31,489 nt of DNA from an uncultured Eubacteriales bacterium (GCA_934444485.1 CAKSCN010000007.1:1-31489), one strand, 5' to 3'; counted from the stretch's first letter, positions 15,690-23,779 are shown. Notes: generated from the letters alone by a model not told the origin. Program-made: numbers and translations.

Positions 15690-16067
15690 TTATATTATTT
15701 CGCCGTGCCGCATACCGTCGTGTGCGGAGTGTTGCCCGGCGGTTTTGATTGAGGTGATGAGCAATTTGCGGATTGTGCCGCACTCACAGTATACCTCCCT
15801 TGCGATGTCTCTGTCAAGTATTTCGGACTTTACCAGCACTTCAAGCCAGTACTCGGTCTCGTAGCACTCTTTGAGTGATATTTGTAGCTTGGAAACAAAA
15901 TCGTTTCTGCTTTGAGCATAATTTGCCTCGTGGATATTCGCTCCTATTGACGTCGCACTGCATTCAAGCTGATTCGTGATTGAATGATGCCCCTTCATGC
16001 CGTCACAAAGCTTTATCACTTTGACTGAAAAATCTATTGACATATTTCGCAATTTTGATTCTGCCAT
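15690..16067 (-). CDS. Four-helix-bundle protein (S23/Avd-like)
   Basis: 125 aa, matching the family known from 23S rRNA intervening sequences and related to Avd of diversity-generating retroelements. Family features: RNMSIDFSVKVIKLCDGM at the start, then LECSATSIGANIHEANYAQS, SKLQISLKECYETEYWLEVL, and a final helix with IRKLLITSIKTA. The protein is all helical and probably pentameric by family precedent. No reverse transcriptase or template repeat is nearby, so this is not a DGR. ATG 16067 has a G-rich ribosome site; two other ATGs lie just upstream. It sits 18 bp before the PII-like gene and beside a structured hairpin array. Confidence 0.85.
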   Translation of the reverse strand: MAESKLRNMSIDFSVKVIKLCDGMKGHHSITNQLECSATSIGANIHEANYAQSRNDFVSKLQISLKECYETEYWLEVLVKSEILDRDIAREVYCECGTIRKLLITSIKTAGQHSAHDGMRHGEII

Positions 16068-16170
16068 CATATGCCCCCCAAATACACTCCCCTGCACATC
16101 GGTATCTGCCGAAAAAACAGAGAATGTGCGGTAAACAGTTCTGCTTCAATTATCAAGAGCAAACTTCATC

Positions 16171-16213
16171 AAAAAAGCACTTACAACGCAACAAGGTGCA
16201 GCGAAGAAGTGCT
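16171..16213 (-). terminator. Probable terminator between hairpin array and four-helix gene
   Basis: On the minus strand AGCACTT (16213-16207) and AAGTGCT (16182-16176) form a 7-bp stem, followed by a run of T to 16171. With the tRNA terminator at 16408-16437 it brackets the hairpin array, so any minus-strand transcript of the array would be a separate unit. The 24-nt loop makes the terminator weaker than usual. Confidence 0.45.
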
Positions 16214-16226
16214 GAAAAAACATATG

Positions 16227-16404
16227 GTGAAATATCTCGCTGCCGCTCGATGTGAAATAATTCACTTCGTGAATTGTGAAATATTTTGCTTGCGCAAAAT
16301 GTGAAATGAAATAAATCCTCTCACGCCCGCAGGCATTTCACTCGCCGCAAGGCGAATTTCACGTTGCGAAGCAACATTTCACAAATCCCAAGGGGATTTA
16401 TTTC
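16227..16404. repeat. Nested hairpin array with GTGAAAT/ATTTCAC spacer
   Basis: GTGAAAT occurs at 16227, 16252, 16276 and 16301. The inverse ATTTCAC follows at 16335, 16356 and 16376. Between them are self-complementary inserts that differ in sequence: AATTCAC-TTC-GTGAATT, ATTTTGC-TTGC-GCAAAAT, TCGCC-GCAA-GGCGA, GTTGC-GAA-GCAAC and AAATCCC-AAG-GGGATTT. GAAATAAATCC (16308-16318) and GGATTTATTTC (16394-16404) form a perfect 11-bp outer pair. The whole region could fold as a branched cruciform. Same architecture as 94-241. No coding frame crosses it. It is next to the four-helix-bundle gene. Confidence 0.85.
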
Positions 16405-16407
16405 GTT

Positions 16408-16437
16408 GAAAAAAGCAACCTTTCGGTTGCTTTTTTC
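16408..16437 (-). terminator. Intrinsic terminator of the tRNA operon
   Basis: GAAAAAAGCAACC (16408-16420), 4-nt loop, GGTTGCTTTTTTC (16425-16437): a 13-bp perfect hairpin whose minus-strand arm ends in a T-run. It begins right after the CCA end of tRNA-Glu. Symmetrical A/T flanks suggest it can work in both directions. Confidence 0.9.
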
Positions 16438-16512
16438 TGGTGACCCGTACGGGAATCGAACCCATGTTACAGCCGTGAAAGGGCCGTGTCTTAACCGCTT
16501 GACCAACGGGCC
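16438..16512 (-). tRNA. tRNA-Glu (anticodon TTC)
   Basis: 75 nt with encoded CCA. The minus strand begins GGCCCGTTGGTCAAGCGGTT, with the acceptor pairing to ACGGGTC near the 3' end, an anticodon loop reading CTTTCAC (anticodon TTC) and a T-arm with GGTTCGATTCC. It closely resembles the tRNA-Glu of other Firmicutes. Downstream of tRNA-Met in the same transcript. Confidence 0.96.
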
Positions 16513-16550
16513 GGACAGTGTTCCGACGAGCATATCACCGGAACAGCTTA

Positions 16551-16627
16551 TGGTAGCGGAAGTCGGATTTGAACCAACGACCTGTCGGGTATGAACCGAA
16601 TGCTCTAGCCAACTGAGCTATTCCGCC
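16551..16627 (-). tRNA. Elongator tRNA-Met (anticodon CAT)
   Basis: 77 nt with encoded CCA. The minus strand begins GGCGGAATAGCTCAGTTGGC, with a GGTTCATACC anticodon arm and a T-arm containing GGTTCAAATCC. The sequence matches elongator tRNA-Met of Firmicutes, not initiator (normal pairing at the acceptor end) and probably not lysidine tRNA-Ile2, though the latter shares the CAT anticodon and is the main alternative. Confidence 0.92.
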
Positions 16628-16674
16628 GGATTGTCAATGCCACGAGGCGCAACCTCGCTCAACACCGCTTGATT

Positions 16675-16703
16675 ATTATAACAGAAAAAGTGCGGTTTGT
16701 CAA
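16675..16703 (-). promoter_or_regulatory. Consensus promoter of the tRNA-Met/tRNA-Glu operon
   Basis: Minus strand: TTGACA (16703-16698), 17-bp spacer, TATAAT (16680-16675), an exact consensus sigma-A promoter. The transcript would begin about 40 nt before tRNA-Met. Confidence 0.92.
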
Positions 16704-16811
16704 GTATTTTTTTCAAGATTTGACGATTTTGCACTTTTGCACCAATTGACGTGCGCCTCGGTGCTTCTTTTTATCCATTATAACCGTTTCGGTGGCATTT
16801 TATACTCCGTT

Positions 16812-19250
16812 TTATCCTTTTGCGGAAAGTGCGTATCTGACGGTCTCCATTGCGTCGGCGGCATATTTGTCCGCACCTATCGACATTGCGTACTCCTCGG
16901 TAAGCACTGCGCCTCCGACGACTATCTTCGTTTCGGGCGACACCTCTTTGACAAGCTTCACCGTTTCCGCCATAGCTCCGACGGTTGTGGTCATGAGTGC
17001 GCTCAATCCGAGAAACGGCGCAGAATGCTTTATCACTGCGTCGGCTACCGTCTGCGGCGGAACGTCACGTCCGAGGTCAACGACGTTGAAACCGTAATTC
17101 TCGAGAAGAACCTTGACTATGTTCTTTCCGATATCGTGTATATCGCCTTTGACGGTTGCTATTACGAAGGTTTCTCCCTTGGTTTGCGAGCCGTCGGCAC
17201 GTATCATTGTCTCTTTCACCGCATCAAACGCTTTCTTTGCGGTCTCCGCACTCATGAGAAGCTGCGGCAGGTACACGGTCTTATTCTCAAAGCCCCGTCC
17301 TACCTTATCGAGAGCCGGTACTATATCCCCGTTTATGACGTCAAGCGGTTTTCTCGTCTCGAGAGCCTCTTTTGCAAGGCGGTATGCGGAGTCTTTGAGT
17401 CCTCTCACTATTGCGTCGGCAAGTGCGCCTGCGTTATCGCCGCTGTCGGAGGGTTTCTTTTCGCCGACGGTGGTTCCCTGCGAAGCCGGTGCGGACTTTG
17501 AGCCGATATAGGCGTCGCTCTGCGTGAATGCTATATACTCCGAGCAGTTTTCGTCGAGGTTTGAGAGTGCGGCAAAGCTGCGATACGCTTTCATCATCTC
17601 GACCGACTGCGGATTCATAATTGCGGAGGAAAGTCCCTTTGTCATCGCCATGGCGAAAAAGGTCGAGGTGAGAACCTCTCTCTCGGGAAGTCCGAACGAT
17701 ATATTCGACACGCCGAGGACGGTATTCACGCCCATAGCGGAGATTTTTTCAAGTGCGCCGAGGGTGCAGAGTGCCGACGACGTATCTGCGCTCACGGTCA
17801 TTGCAAGCGTATCGACGACGATATTCTTTCTCTTTATGCCGTACTTTTCCGCTTCGGCGAATATCCTCTCGGCAATCTTCACTCTTTCGTCGGCGGTTTT
17901 CGGTATGCCGTTTTCATCGAGGGTAAGAGCGACGACAAGACCGCCGTATTTTTTGACGAGCGGAAAAACCGCCTCCATGCTCTCACGTGTGCCGTTGACG
18001 GAATTTATCATGGGTTTGCCGTTATATATGCGCATCGCACGCTCCATTGCGGCAGGATTTGAGGTGTCAATCTGCAAGGGGGCGTCGGTAACGCTCTGGA
18101 CTTCGGCGACGATTTTCGGCATAAGCGACGCTTCGTCAATCTCGGGAAGTCCGACGTTTATATCAAGAATCTGTGCGCCGCAGTCAACCTGAGAAAGAGC
18201 CATGCCGAGGATATACTCGCTGTCGCCGCTCTTCAACGCTTCCTTAAGACGTTTTTTTCCGGTGGGGTTGAGTCTTTCGCCGATGAGGACGGTCTTTTCA
18301 CCGTTTCCGAAATTCACGGTGTGCGTATACGATGCGGCGCACGAGATATTCTTCTCCGTGACGGGTTTCGGCGTCATGTCCGAAAGCGACTCCGTGAGAC
18401 TTTTGATATACTCCGGCGTCGTTCCGCAGCAGCCGCCGACAAACTGGGCGCCGAGGTTTGCGATTTTGCGCATGGTGGCGGCAAACTCACGGGGAGTGAC
18501 GTCATATGTCACGTCGTCTCCGTTCATCACGGGAAGTCCGGCGTTCGGCTTTACTACCACGGGAACGGAGGCGGCGCGGCAGAGTCTTTCGACGGTGGGA
18601 AGCGACATCTCGGGACCGAACGAGCAGTTCATGCCGAGAGCCGACACGCCGAGTCCCTCGAGGGTTGCGACGACGGCTTCGGGAGAGGCTCCGGTCATGA
18701 GGTTTCCGGTGGTGTCGTATGCGTTGGTGACGAAAATCGGAAGGTCGGAGTTCTCCTTTGCGGCAAGAACGGCGGCTTTCGTTTCGTAGAGATCGTTCAT
18801 CGTTTCGATGAGAATAAGGTCAAAAGGCAGACCCTCAGCCGCTTTCACCGTGCGCGCAAAGAGGCTTACGGCATCCTCAAAGTCAAGGTCGCCGAGAGGC
18901 TTCAAGAGCTTTCCGCAAGGTCCTATATCGAGAGCGACAAAGTGCTTTTCGCCGTTTTCGCACATACGTCTTGCACGGTCGGCGCACTCTGCCGCAGCGG
19001 CGACGACGGCTTCGAGCGAATACTTTCCGCAGTCGGGAAACTTCAACAGGTTTGCGCCGAAGGTGTTTGAGCAGACAATATTGCTCCCGGCGTCAAAGTA
19101 CGAAAGGTGGACGGACGTTATGTCGTCGGGGCGTTCGATGTTCCACGTCTCGGGAAGCTCACCCGGGCGCAGTCCCCTTTGCTGAAGGAGCGTACCCATT
19201 GCGCCGTCGAGGAATATGAAATTCGTTCCGAACATTTCCTTTATATCCAT
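16812..19250 (-). CDS. metH: Cobalamin-dependent methionine synthase without reactivation domain
   Basis: Transfers a methyl group from methyl-tetrahydrofolate via cobalamin to homocysteine. 812 aa, against about 1,200 for full MetH. Domains in order: homocysteine-binding (about 1-290, zinc cysteines in GMNCSFGP and GGCCGTTPEYI), pterin-binding (about 315-570, begins VLIGERLNPTGKKRL), cobalamin cap (about 600-690) and cobalamin-binding (about 690-812, DIHDIG with the cobalt-ligating His). The C-terminal SAM-binding reactivation domain is missing and is encoded separately by the preceding gene. ATG 19250 lies 8 nt after GGAGG. Last gene of the cluster; no clear terminator was found. Confidence 0.95.
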   Translation of the reverse strand: MDIKEMFGTNFIFLDGAMGTLLQQRGLRPGELPETWNIERPDDITSVHLSYFDAGSNIVCSNTFGANLLKFPDCGKYSLEAVVAAAAECADRARRMCENGEKHFVALDIGPCGKLLKPLGDLDFEDAVSLFARTVKAAEGLPFDLILIETMNDLYETKAAVLAAKENSDLPIFVTNAYDTTGNLMTGASPEAVVATLEGLGVSALGMNCSFGPEMSLPTVERLCRAASVPVVVKPNAGLPVMNGDDVTYDVTPREFAATMRKIANLGAQFVGGCCGTTPEYIKSLTESLSDMTPKPVTEKNISCAASYTHTVNFGNGEKTVLIGERLNPTGKKRLKEALKSGDSEYILGMALSQVDCGAQILDINVGLPEIDEASLMPKIVAEVQSVTDAPLQIDTSNPAAMERAMRIYNGKPMINSVNGTRESMEAVFPLVKKYGGLVVALTLDENGIPKTADERVKIAERIFAEAEKYGIKRKNIVVDTLAMTVSADTSSALCTLGALEKISAMGVNTVLGVSNISFGLPEREVLTSTFFAMAMTKGLSSAIMNPQSVEMMKAYRSFAALSNLDENCSEYIAFTQSDAYIGSKSAPASQGTTVGEKKPSDSGDNAGALADAIVRGLKDSAYRLAKEALETRKPLDVINGDIVPALDKVGRGFENKTVYLPQLLMSAETAKKAFDAVKETMIRADGSQTKGETFVIATVKGDIHDIGKNIVKVLLENYGFNVVDLGRDVPPQTVADAVIKHSAPFLGLSALMTTTVGAMAETVKLVKEVSPETKIVVGGAVLTEEYAMSIGADKYAADAMETVRYALSAKG

Positions 19251-19264
19251 ATGCAAAACCTCCG

Positions 19265-19897
19265 TTATTTTTTTGCAAGTCCGACAATCGCCGTAACAGA
19301 TTTCGAGGGTGAAAGAAGAAGCGAGCCGTTGACGCCGACGCCTATCGTTCTCACCGCACCGAGCATTTCGGTAATCTTCGGCTGATATTCGAGGGGAAGG
19401 TCGCCGTAGCCGGGGCTGAATCTTTCGGTGAGCCGCATTCCGGGAAACATCTCCGCAAAATCACCGCACATTTCGTCGGCGAAAGCCTCCACGGCGGCAC
19501 AGGCGGCGCAGTCAAGTGCGTGTGCAAGGGCGATATCGGTTGCCGACGCCTTTGTTATTTCACGGTCAACCGCAGCTCCGAGGGTGACGGCTGCAAGAAA
19601 AGCGTCGGTACAACCGTCAAGGTGTACGACGAGGTCGTGTGAGGAAAAGTACACGCCGCCGATATTCACGCCGTTTTCGCCGGGAACTGCCGCATACAGT
19701 GAGAAACAGCCTTTCGGGAGTGCGGACGAATCGATTATTTTCGCCGCTTTCCGTGCGAGAGCAGTCACGCCGTCTGTTATGTCCGCACTTCCCCGGCAGC
19801 CCATATAGCGTATAATTTCGCCGATATCGGTACAAAGTGCGGCGTCGGGATTTTTGCGGCGGTATGAATAAACACGTCCGTATTCCGTTGTTCTCAC
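19265..19897 (-). CDS. Stand-alone methionine synthase activation-domain protein
   Basis: 210 aa. In MetH the activation domain binds SAM and re-methylates cobalamin after it is oxidised; here it is a separate protein. The conserved core is present: RFSPGYGDLPLEYQPKI, then a Gly-rich VGVNGSLLLSPSKSVTAIVG near the C-terminus, matching family PGYGD and P.KS.TAI signatures. The Cys-rich segment ALDCAACAAVEAF is typical too. Start taken as GTG 19897; TGAGGT upstream serves as ribosome site and no in-frame ATG is close. It ends 14 nt before metH, so the two are co-transcribed. Confidence 0.88.
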   Translation of the reverse strand: MRTTEYGRVYSYRRKNPDAALCTDIGEIIRYMGCRGSADITDGVTALARKAAKIIDSSALPKGCFSLYAAVPGENGVNIGGVYFSSHDLVVHLDGCTDAFLAAVTLGAAVDREITKASATDIALAHALDCAACAAVEAFADEMCGDFAEMFPGMRLTERFSPGYGDLPLEYQPKITEMLGAVRTIGVGVNGSLLLSPSKSVTAIVGLAKK

Positions 19898-19902
19898 CTC
19901 CG

Positions 19903-20637
19903 TTATATTACCTCATATGCGGTGTACTCACGGTCAAAAGCATATCCGAGCGTTTCGGCAAGGTGCGCCGACACCGTATTTTGTGCGTCCCAGCTCGGAT
20001 AAATTCCCCTATCGAGGCACGCAAGAATGAGAGTTGCCGCAAGGCACTTTGCAAGTCCTCTCCTCCGAAAGTCGGGGTGAGTGTCTATCTCAATCTCGAT
20101 ACCTCCGTCATACGACGAATAGGACGACGCACCGGCGGCAAGAGTACCGTCTGCGGTCAGAGCGGCAAAGCCGATACCGAGGTTTTCGTAATCGTCAAAG
20201 GTCGGGAAATTCGACACAAGGTCGTGCGAAAAATCCCCCTCCGCACACAGTCGGTAAAGCTTTTCTCCGATACGGCGCACCGTAAAACCCGTCGGTATAT
20301 TCTCGGCGAATTTCTCAAGCTTTTCACGGTCGAACGGAGTATTCTTGAGAAAGGCATACCGCACGACTTTTTTCGCACGGGCTCCGAAAGCGTTTTCGAT
20401 ACAGCTTTCCCAATCTGCGTTTTGCGGCACGGCTATGAAAAATTCACTCTCCGAGGCGACCTTTTCGGCAAGCTTCATGTCGGGTTTGCCGGCGAAAAAG
20501 GCAAAGTCTCCGAGTACTGCGGCGGCGCTTTCCGGGGTATCGGCAATCTCTCCCATTGTGCCGTCGAGGCAGGAAAGGAGTATTGTTTCACGCTCCGCCC
20601 ACTCTCCGAAAAGCTTCAGTGCTTTTTCGTTCTTCAT
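19903..20637 (-). CDS. GNAT-family N-acetyltransferase
   Basis: 244 aa. The C-terminal half is a GNAT domain: GFAALTADGTLAAGASSYSS, a strand EIEIDTHPDF, then the acetyl-CoA pyrophosphate loop RRRGLAKCLAA. It is followed by a helix and SWDAQNTVSAHLAETLGYA. The N-terminal half is less conserved and resembles the two-domain GNAT-like proteins of Clostridia. Acceptor substrate unknown. The ATG overlaps the metF stop as ATGA, so it is translationally coupled to metF, which suggests a link to methionine or folate metabolism that may be only positional. Confidence 0.82.
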   Translation of the reverse strand: MKNEKALKLFGEWAERETILLSCLDGTMGEIADTPESAAAVLGDFAFFAGKPDMKLAEKVASESEFFIAVPQNADWESCIENAFGARAKKVVRYAFLKNTPFDREKLEKFAENIPTGFTVRRIGEKLYRLCAEGDFSHDLVSNFPTFDDYENLGIGFAALTADGTLAAGASSYSSYDGGIEIEIDTHPDFRRRGLAKCLAATLILACLDRGIYPSWDAQNTVSAHLAETLGYAFDREYTAYEVI

Positions 20638-21500
20638 GAGAGTATATCCGAAAGGTTATTTTTTATCGCACGTGCTATCCACGGTTTATTCATCGAGTAA
20701 ATGTGTACTCCGTTCACGCCGTTTGCGTAGAGGTCTATAATCTGCTCGGTGGCGTAAGCGATACCTGCCTGCGCCATTGCGTCCGGGCGTGCGCCGAACT
20801 TATCGAGAATTGCGACGAACCTCTGCGGAAGAGTCGTTCCGGAAAGTGCGCATATGCGCTTCATCTGTGCGGCGTTCGTGACGGGCATTATACCGGCGAA
20901 GACCGGCGTCTTTATTCCGATGTCACGGACCTTATACATAAATCTGTAGAAGATATCGTTGTCGAAGAACATCTGCGATGTGAGAAAGTCACAGCCGCTT
21001 TCGGTCTTTATTTTGAGCTTTTTGAGGTCGTCGCTTGCCGAGAGCGATTCCACGTGTCCCTGCGGATAACAGGCGCCGCCGATACAGAAGCCGCTTTTTT
21101 CGCTTCTTATAAACTCGATAAGCTCGGACGCATAGCGGAAGTCACCCTCGGGTTTTGTGCCGTCCTGCGGCATATCGCCTCTCAGAGCAAGGATATTCTC
21201 TACTCCGAGGTCGGAAAGCTCACCGAGGCTTCTGCGTATATCCTCTTTTCCCGAGCCGACGCAGGTGAGGTGAGCGACGGTCGGGACTCCGTGCTTTTCG
21301 GTGAGCGTTGCGGCGATTTTTGCGGTGTGCTTACTGCTGCTGCCGCCGGCGCCGTATGTGACGCTCATGAAATCGGGGTGAAGGTCGGCAATTTCCTCTG
21401 CGGCGGCGACTATCGCTTCACCGTCGGTACCGTTCTTGGGCGGAAAGACCTCGAACGAAAGGGTTAAGTCTTTTTTTGCTATTATGTCGGTTATTTTCAT
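20634..21500 (-). CDS. metF: 5,10-methylenetetrahydrofolate reductase
   Basis: Reduces methylene-THF to methyl-THF, the methyl donor for MetH. 288 aa, the usual bacterial length (TIM barrel with FAD). Family segments: LSFEVFPPKNGTDGEAIVAA at the N-terminus, FMSVTYGAGGSS, VAHLTCVGSGKEDI, NILALRGDMPQDG with the FAD-contacting Asp, IGGACYPQGH and the LTSQMFFDN motif. GGAG precedes ATG 21500. It sits 26 bp after capA and overlaps the GNAT gene, so capA-metF-GNAT-activation-metH may form one transcript. Confidence 0.96.
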   Translation of the reverse strand: MKITDIIAKKDLTLSFEVFPPKNGTDGEAIVAAAEEIADLHPDFMSVTYGAGGSSSKHTAKIAATLTEKHGVPTVAHLTCVGSGKEDIRRSLGELSDLGVENILALRGDMPQDGTKPEGDFRYASELIEFIRSEKSGFCIGGACYPQGHVESLSASDDLKKLKIKTESGCDFLTSQMFFDNDIFYRFMYKVRDIGIKTPVFAGIMPVTNAAQMKRICALSGTTLPQRFVAILDKFGARPDAMAQAGIAYATEQIIDLYANGVNGVHIYSMNKPWIARAIKNNLSDILS

Positions 21501-21526
21501 GGCATTGCATCTCCGTTAATATGCAT

Positions 21527-22831
21527 TTATTTGTTCAAGAACTCCTCCGTCAGGAACTCCTCATCGACGGTTCTCGTGACCATGCTCTTCATCTCTTTGA
21601 AGGTCAACTTATCGGCGAGTCTGTGCTTTGCGGCAAGCTCGGGGGTGTAGTTTGTGAAGAGATAGACCTTATAGTCACGGGGGTAGCCGGAGAAGTGGCA
21701 GACGGTGGGGATAACCTTTACGTTGTTGACTGTCGGCTTTGTTTCGCCTCCGAAATATTCGACGTCAAAAGAGAGCATACCGCCGATAATGTTTATGGGA
21801 CTCTGCATACCTGAAAGGAGGTTGCCGAGGGAATAGGTGACAAGCGTCTTTCCGCCGTCGGGACGGTCAAGCCAAACTGTCGGCTGAACCGAATGCGAGT
21901 GGTGTCCTATGACGACGTCAACTCCGATATCCGCCATCATTTGCGCAAGTCTCTCCTGCTCGTCGCTCGGGGTGGGGGTGTTTTCATATCCCCAGTGAAT
22001 CGACACGAACACGAGGTTTGCGCCCTCGGCACGTGCTCTTGCGGTTTTCGCCTTTATGTCGGCTTCGTCGATGTACGGCACGACGTAGGGGTCGCCGTTA
22101 TTCTGTAGGACAATGCCGTTTGTGCCGTAGGTGTAGGCAAGGAGCGCAATTTTAAGTCCGCTGTCCTCGATATACTCTATTGTGTCGTACTCTTTTTTCG
22201 AGAGGTAGCCGCCTATGAGCGTGACGGGCTTTTTTCTCCAATACTCGACGGCGTTCTTGAGACCTATGTTTCTCTTGTCAAGCATATGGTTCGTTGCGAC
22301 GTTTATTATATTGAAACCGGTATCGACAACGGCGTCACCGAGTTCGTCGGGAGAATTGAAGCAGGGATATCCGGAAAATCCGAGTTCCTTGCCGGCAATC
22401 GGCACCTCTTGGTTGAGGAATGCGTAGTCGTACTCGCCGATAAGCGGCTTTATGTCGGCGAACATCGGTTTAAAGTCGTATTCCTCGCCGACCTCGCTTC
22501 CGTAGCGTGCCGCCGCACCGTAGACGTCGGTATGTATTAAGTTGTCGCCGGCGCAGATAAAGGTTCTGCGCACGTAATTCAGACCGAAGTCGCTTGCGCT
22601 CTCTCCCTCCGGTTCGGTTGACGGGACGTCGGGTTCAAGGGCGGCGACGGTCTCCGAGGGCTGTTTTTCACCGTTTACGGCGGCGGAAACATCGAGGTCG
22701 GGGGTCGGTGCGGCGCCGCTTTGCGAAAAGGCAAAGTACACTCCGCAGAAAAGTGCGGCAGACAGCACGACAGCCGTCGTTACAAGTACAAAGGTTACGA
22801 TTTTGGAGCTTGCTTTGGTTTTACGTTTCAT
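21527..22831 (-). CDS. CapA/PgsA-family exported or membrane-anchored protein
   Basis: 434 aa. A basic N-terminus and one hydrophobic segment (about 11-34) anchor or export it, followed by a Pro/Glu-rich linker to about residue 80. The calcineurin-like CapA domain carries the metal-site motifs in order: CAGDNLIH, LNQEVPI, NVATNHMLD, SIHWGYE and IGHHSH. Family members are linked to poly-gamma-glutamate or capsule synthesis, but most clostridial ones have no proven role. No capB/capC neighbour is present. It precedes metF by 26 bp. GAGAGG lies upstream of the start. Confidence 0.9.
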   Translation of the reverse strand: MKRKTKASSKIVTFVLVTTAVVLSAALFCGVYFAFSQSGAAPTPDLDVSAAVNGEKQPSETVAALEPDVPSTEPEGESASDFGLNYVRRTFICAGDNLIHTDVYGAAARYGSEVGEEYDFKPMFADIKPLIGEYDYAFLNQEVPIAGKELGFSGYPCFNSPDELGDAVVDTGFNIINVATNHMLDKRNIGLKNAVEYWRKKPVTLIGGYLSKKEYDTIEYIEDSGLKIALLAYTYGTNGIVLQNNGDPYVVPYIDEADIKAKTARARAEGANLVFVSIHWGYENTPTPSDEQERLAQMMADIGVDVVIGHHSHSVQPTVWLDRPDGGKTLVTYSLGNLLSGMQSPINIIGGMLSFDVEYFGGETKPTVNNVKVIPTVCHFSGYPRDYKVYLFTNYTPELAAKHRLADKLTFKEMKSMVTRTVDEEFLTEEFLNK

Positions 22832-22872
22832 TATACAATTACCTCTCAGGCACGGTCATTCGTCGTTTAAAC

Positions 22873-22911
22873 AAAAAAACGCCGTTCGGGCAACACTAAA
22901 TCCCGGCGGCG
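22873..22911 (-). terminator. Terminator of the ireB operon
   Basis: Minus-strand stem of CGCCG(cc)GGG and CCC(gaa)CGGCG around a short loop, followed by TTTTTTT to 22873. It lies between the 88-aa gene and capA, separating the ireB unit from the capA-metF cluster. Confidence 0.7.
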
Positions 22912-22935
22912 CATCTTGCTTTTTCAGGGTTCGGA

Positions 22936-23202
22936 TCACATACATTCAAGCCAGCTTACGCCTATCTCAAGCGCTTCGGCAAGGCTCGTTTTTTCGGTCT
23001 GCTTTACTATCTGCTCGGGCTTGAACATGAGGCTCGGGTCGGTGTCCTGTATCTGCACGACGACTCTCGAGGGAAGCTCTGCGCCGTCCTCTTCTTTTGT
23101 CGCAAGAATAGTCAGCACGAGAATGTACTTTTCGTATGCGTTTCCGTAATAAATCTTTTTTCCGTTTCTAACCAAAGGTTTGCCCTTATATGTCAGTTCC
23201 AT
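22936..23202 (-). CDS. Conserved-looking hypothetical protein (88 aa)
   Basis: Begins MELTYKGKPLVRNGKKIYYG; mixed alpha/beta, no membrane segment, ends CM. GGAG precedes the ATG. It lies 36 bp downstream of ireB and upstream of a terminator, so it is the second gene of a two-gene unit. Its beta-rich N-terminus (KGKPLVRNGKKIYYG...YILVLTILA) does not match DUF1292, a frequent ireB neighbour, well enough to call it that. Function unknown; the position suggests a link to the IreK/PASTA-kinase pathway. Confidence 0.65.
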   Translation of the reverse strand: MELTYKGKPLVRNGKKIYYGNAYEKYILVLTILATKEEDGAELPSRVVVQIQDTDPSLMFKPEQIVKQTEKTSLAEALEIGVSWLECM

Positions 23203-23238
23203 GTCAAAAATTCCTCCGTCTCTTATGTGCGGCGCCGC

Positions 23239-23514
23239 TTACTCGTCAATTCCGGAATTTACGCCGAGGTAGCTTGCCACGAGAATGCGCAGAAGCTCGT
23301 CACGGTCAAGCTTTCTTATGAGTCCGCGTGCGTTGTTGTAGTTGGTGATATACGTGGGGTCCTCCGAGACGATGTAGCCGACAAGCTGATTTATCGGGTC
23401 ATAGCCTTTTTCCTTGAGAGAAAGGTACACCGAATCCATCACTTCCTTTATCATCTGTTCGCGCGACTTTATCACACTGAAGGTCATGGTTTCGCCGGTA
23501 TTCTTTTCCGCCAT
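23239..23514 (-). CDS. ireB: IreB family regulatory phosphoprotein (UPF0297)
   Basis: 91 aa. In enterococci IreB is phosphorylated on threonines by the PASTA kinase IreK and controls cell-envelope stress and cephalosporin resistance. Family core is clear: TMTFSVIKSREQMIKEVMD, ALKEKGYDPINQLVGYIVSE with DPTYITNYNNARGLIRK and RDELLRILVASYLG. The usual neighbours alaS and ruvX are not adjacent. Good promoter at 23580-23608. Confidence 0.95.
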   Translation of the reverse strand: MAEKNTGETMTFSVIKSREQMIKEVMDSVYLSLKEKGYDPINQLVGYIVSEDPTYITNYNNARGLIRKLDRDELLRILVASYLGVNSGIDE

Positions 23515-23579
23515 TTATATCACTCTCCTGTCATGCCTGAATATTACTTCTCCCATTGTGAGAATACTTAATCAAGTCT

Positions 23580-23608
23580 ATTATACACAACTCTCCGCAG
23601 TATAACAA
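23580..23608 (-). promoter_or_regulatory. Promoter of ireB
   Basis: Minus strand: TTGTTA (23608-23603), 17-bp spacer, TATAAT (23585-23580). Perfect -10, 4/6 -35. It lies about 65 bp upstream of the ireB ATG. Confidence 0.7.
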
Positions 23609-23702
23609 GTTTATTTTGTAACTTTTCATCATTTTCTTTTCACATTTCGGAATTTGTGCCGTGTGTTCACCGATATTTCGTAAATTATCCTCAAAATACG
23701 CT

Positions 23703-23730
23703 TTGAAAAAGTGATGTGCGGTGGTATAAT
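23703..23730 (+). promoter_or_regulatory. Promoter of the DUF1385-prmC operon
   Basis: TTGAAA (23703-23708), 16-bp spacer, TATAAT (23725-23730); transcription would begin some 40 bp before ATG 23780. It diverges from the ireB promoter. Confidence 0.75.
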
Positions 23731-23779
23731 GTAGGATGAGTATATGTTAGAATTTATACTCCGAAAGGATGATGATATT

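Noticed and set aside
16227..16404. CRISPR array
   Set aside because: Spacing is too short, the inserts are self-complementary, the repeat word inverts halfway, and no cas genes are present.
15690..16437. Diversity-generating retroelement
   Set aside because: An Avd-like gene is present, but there is no reverse transcriptase and no template/variable repeat pair.
16740..16790. GCACC/GGTGC hairpin as the metH terminator
   Set aside because: The T-rich side faces the plus strand, whereas metH is on the minus strand.
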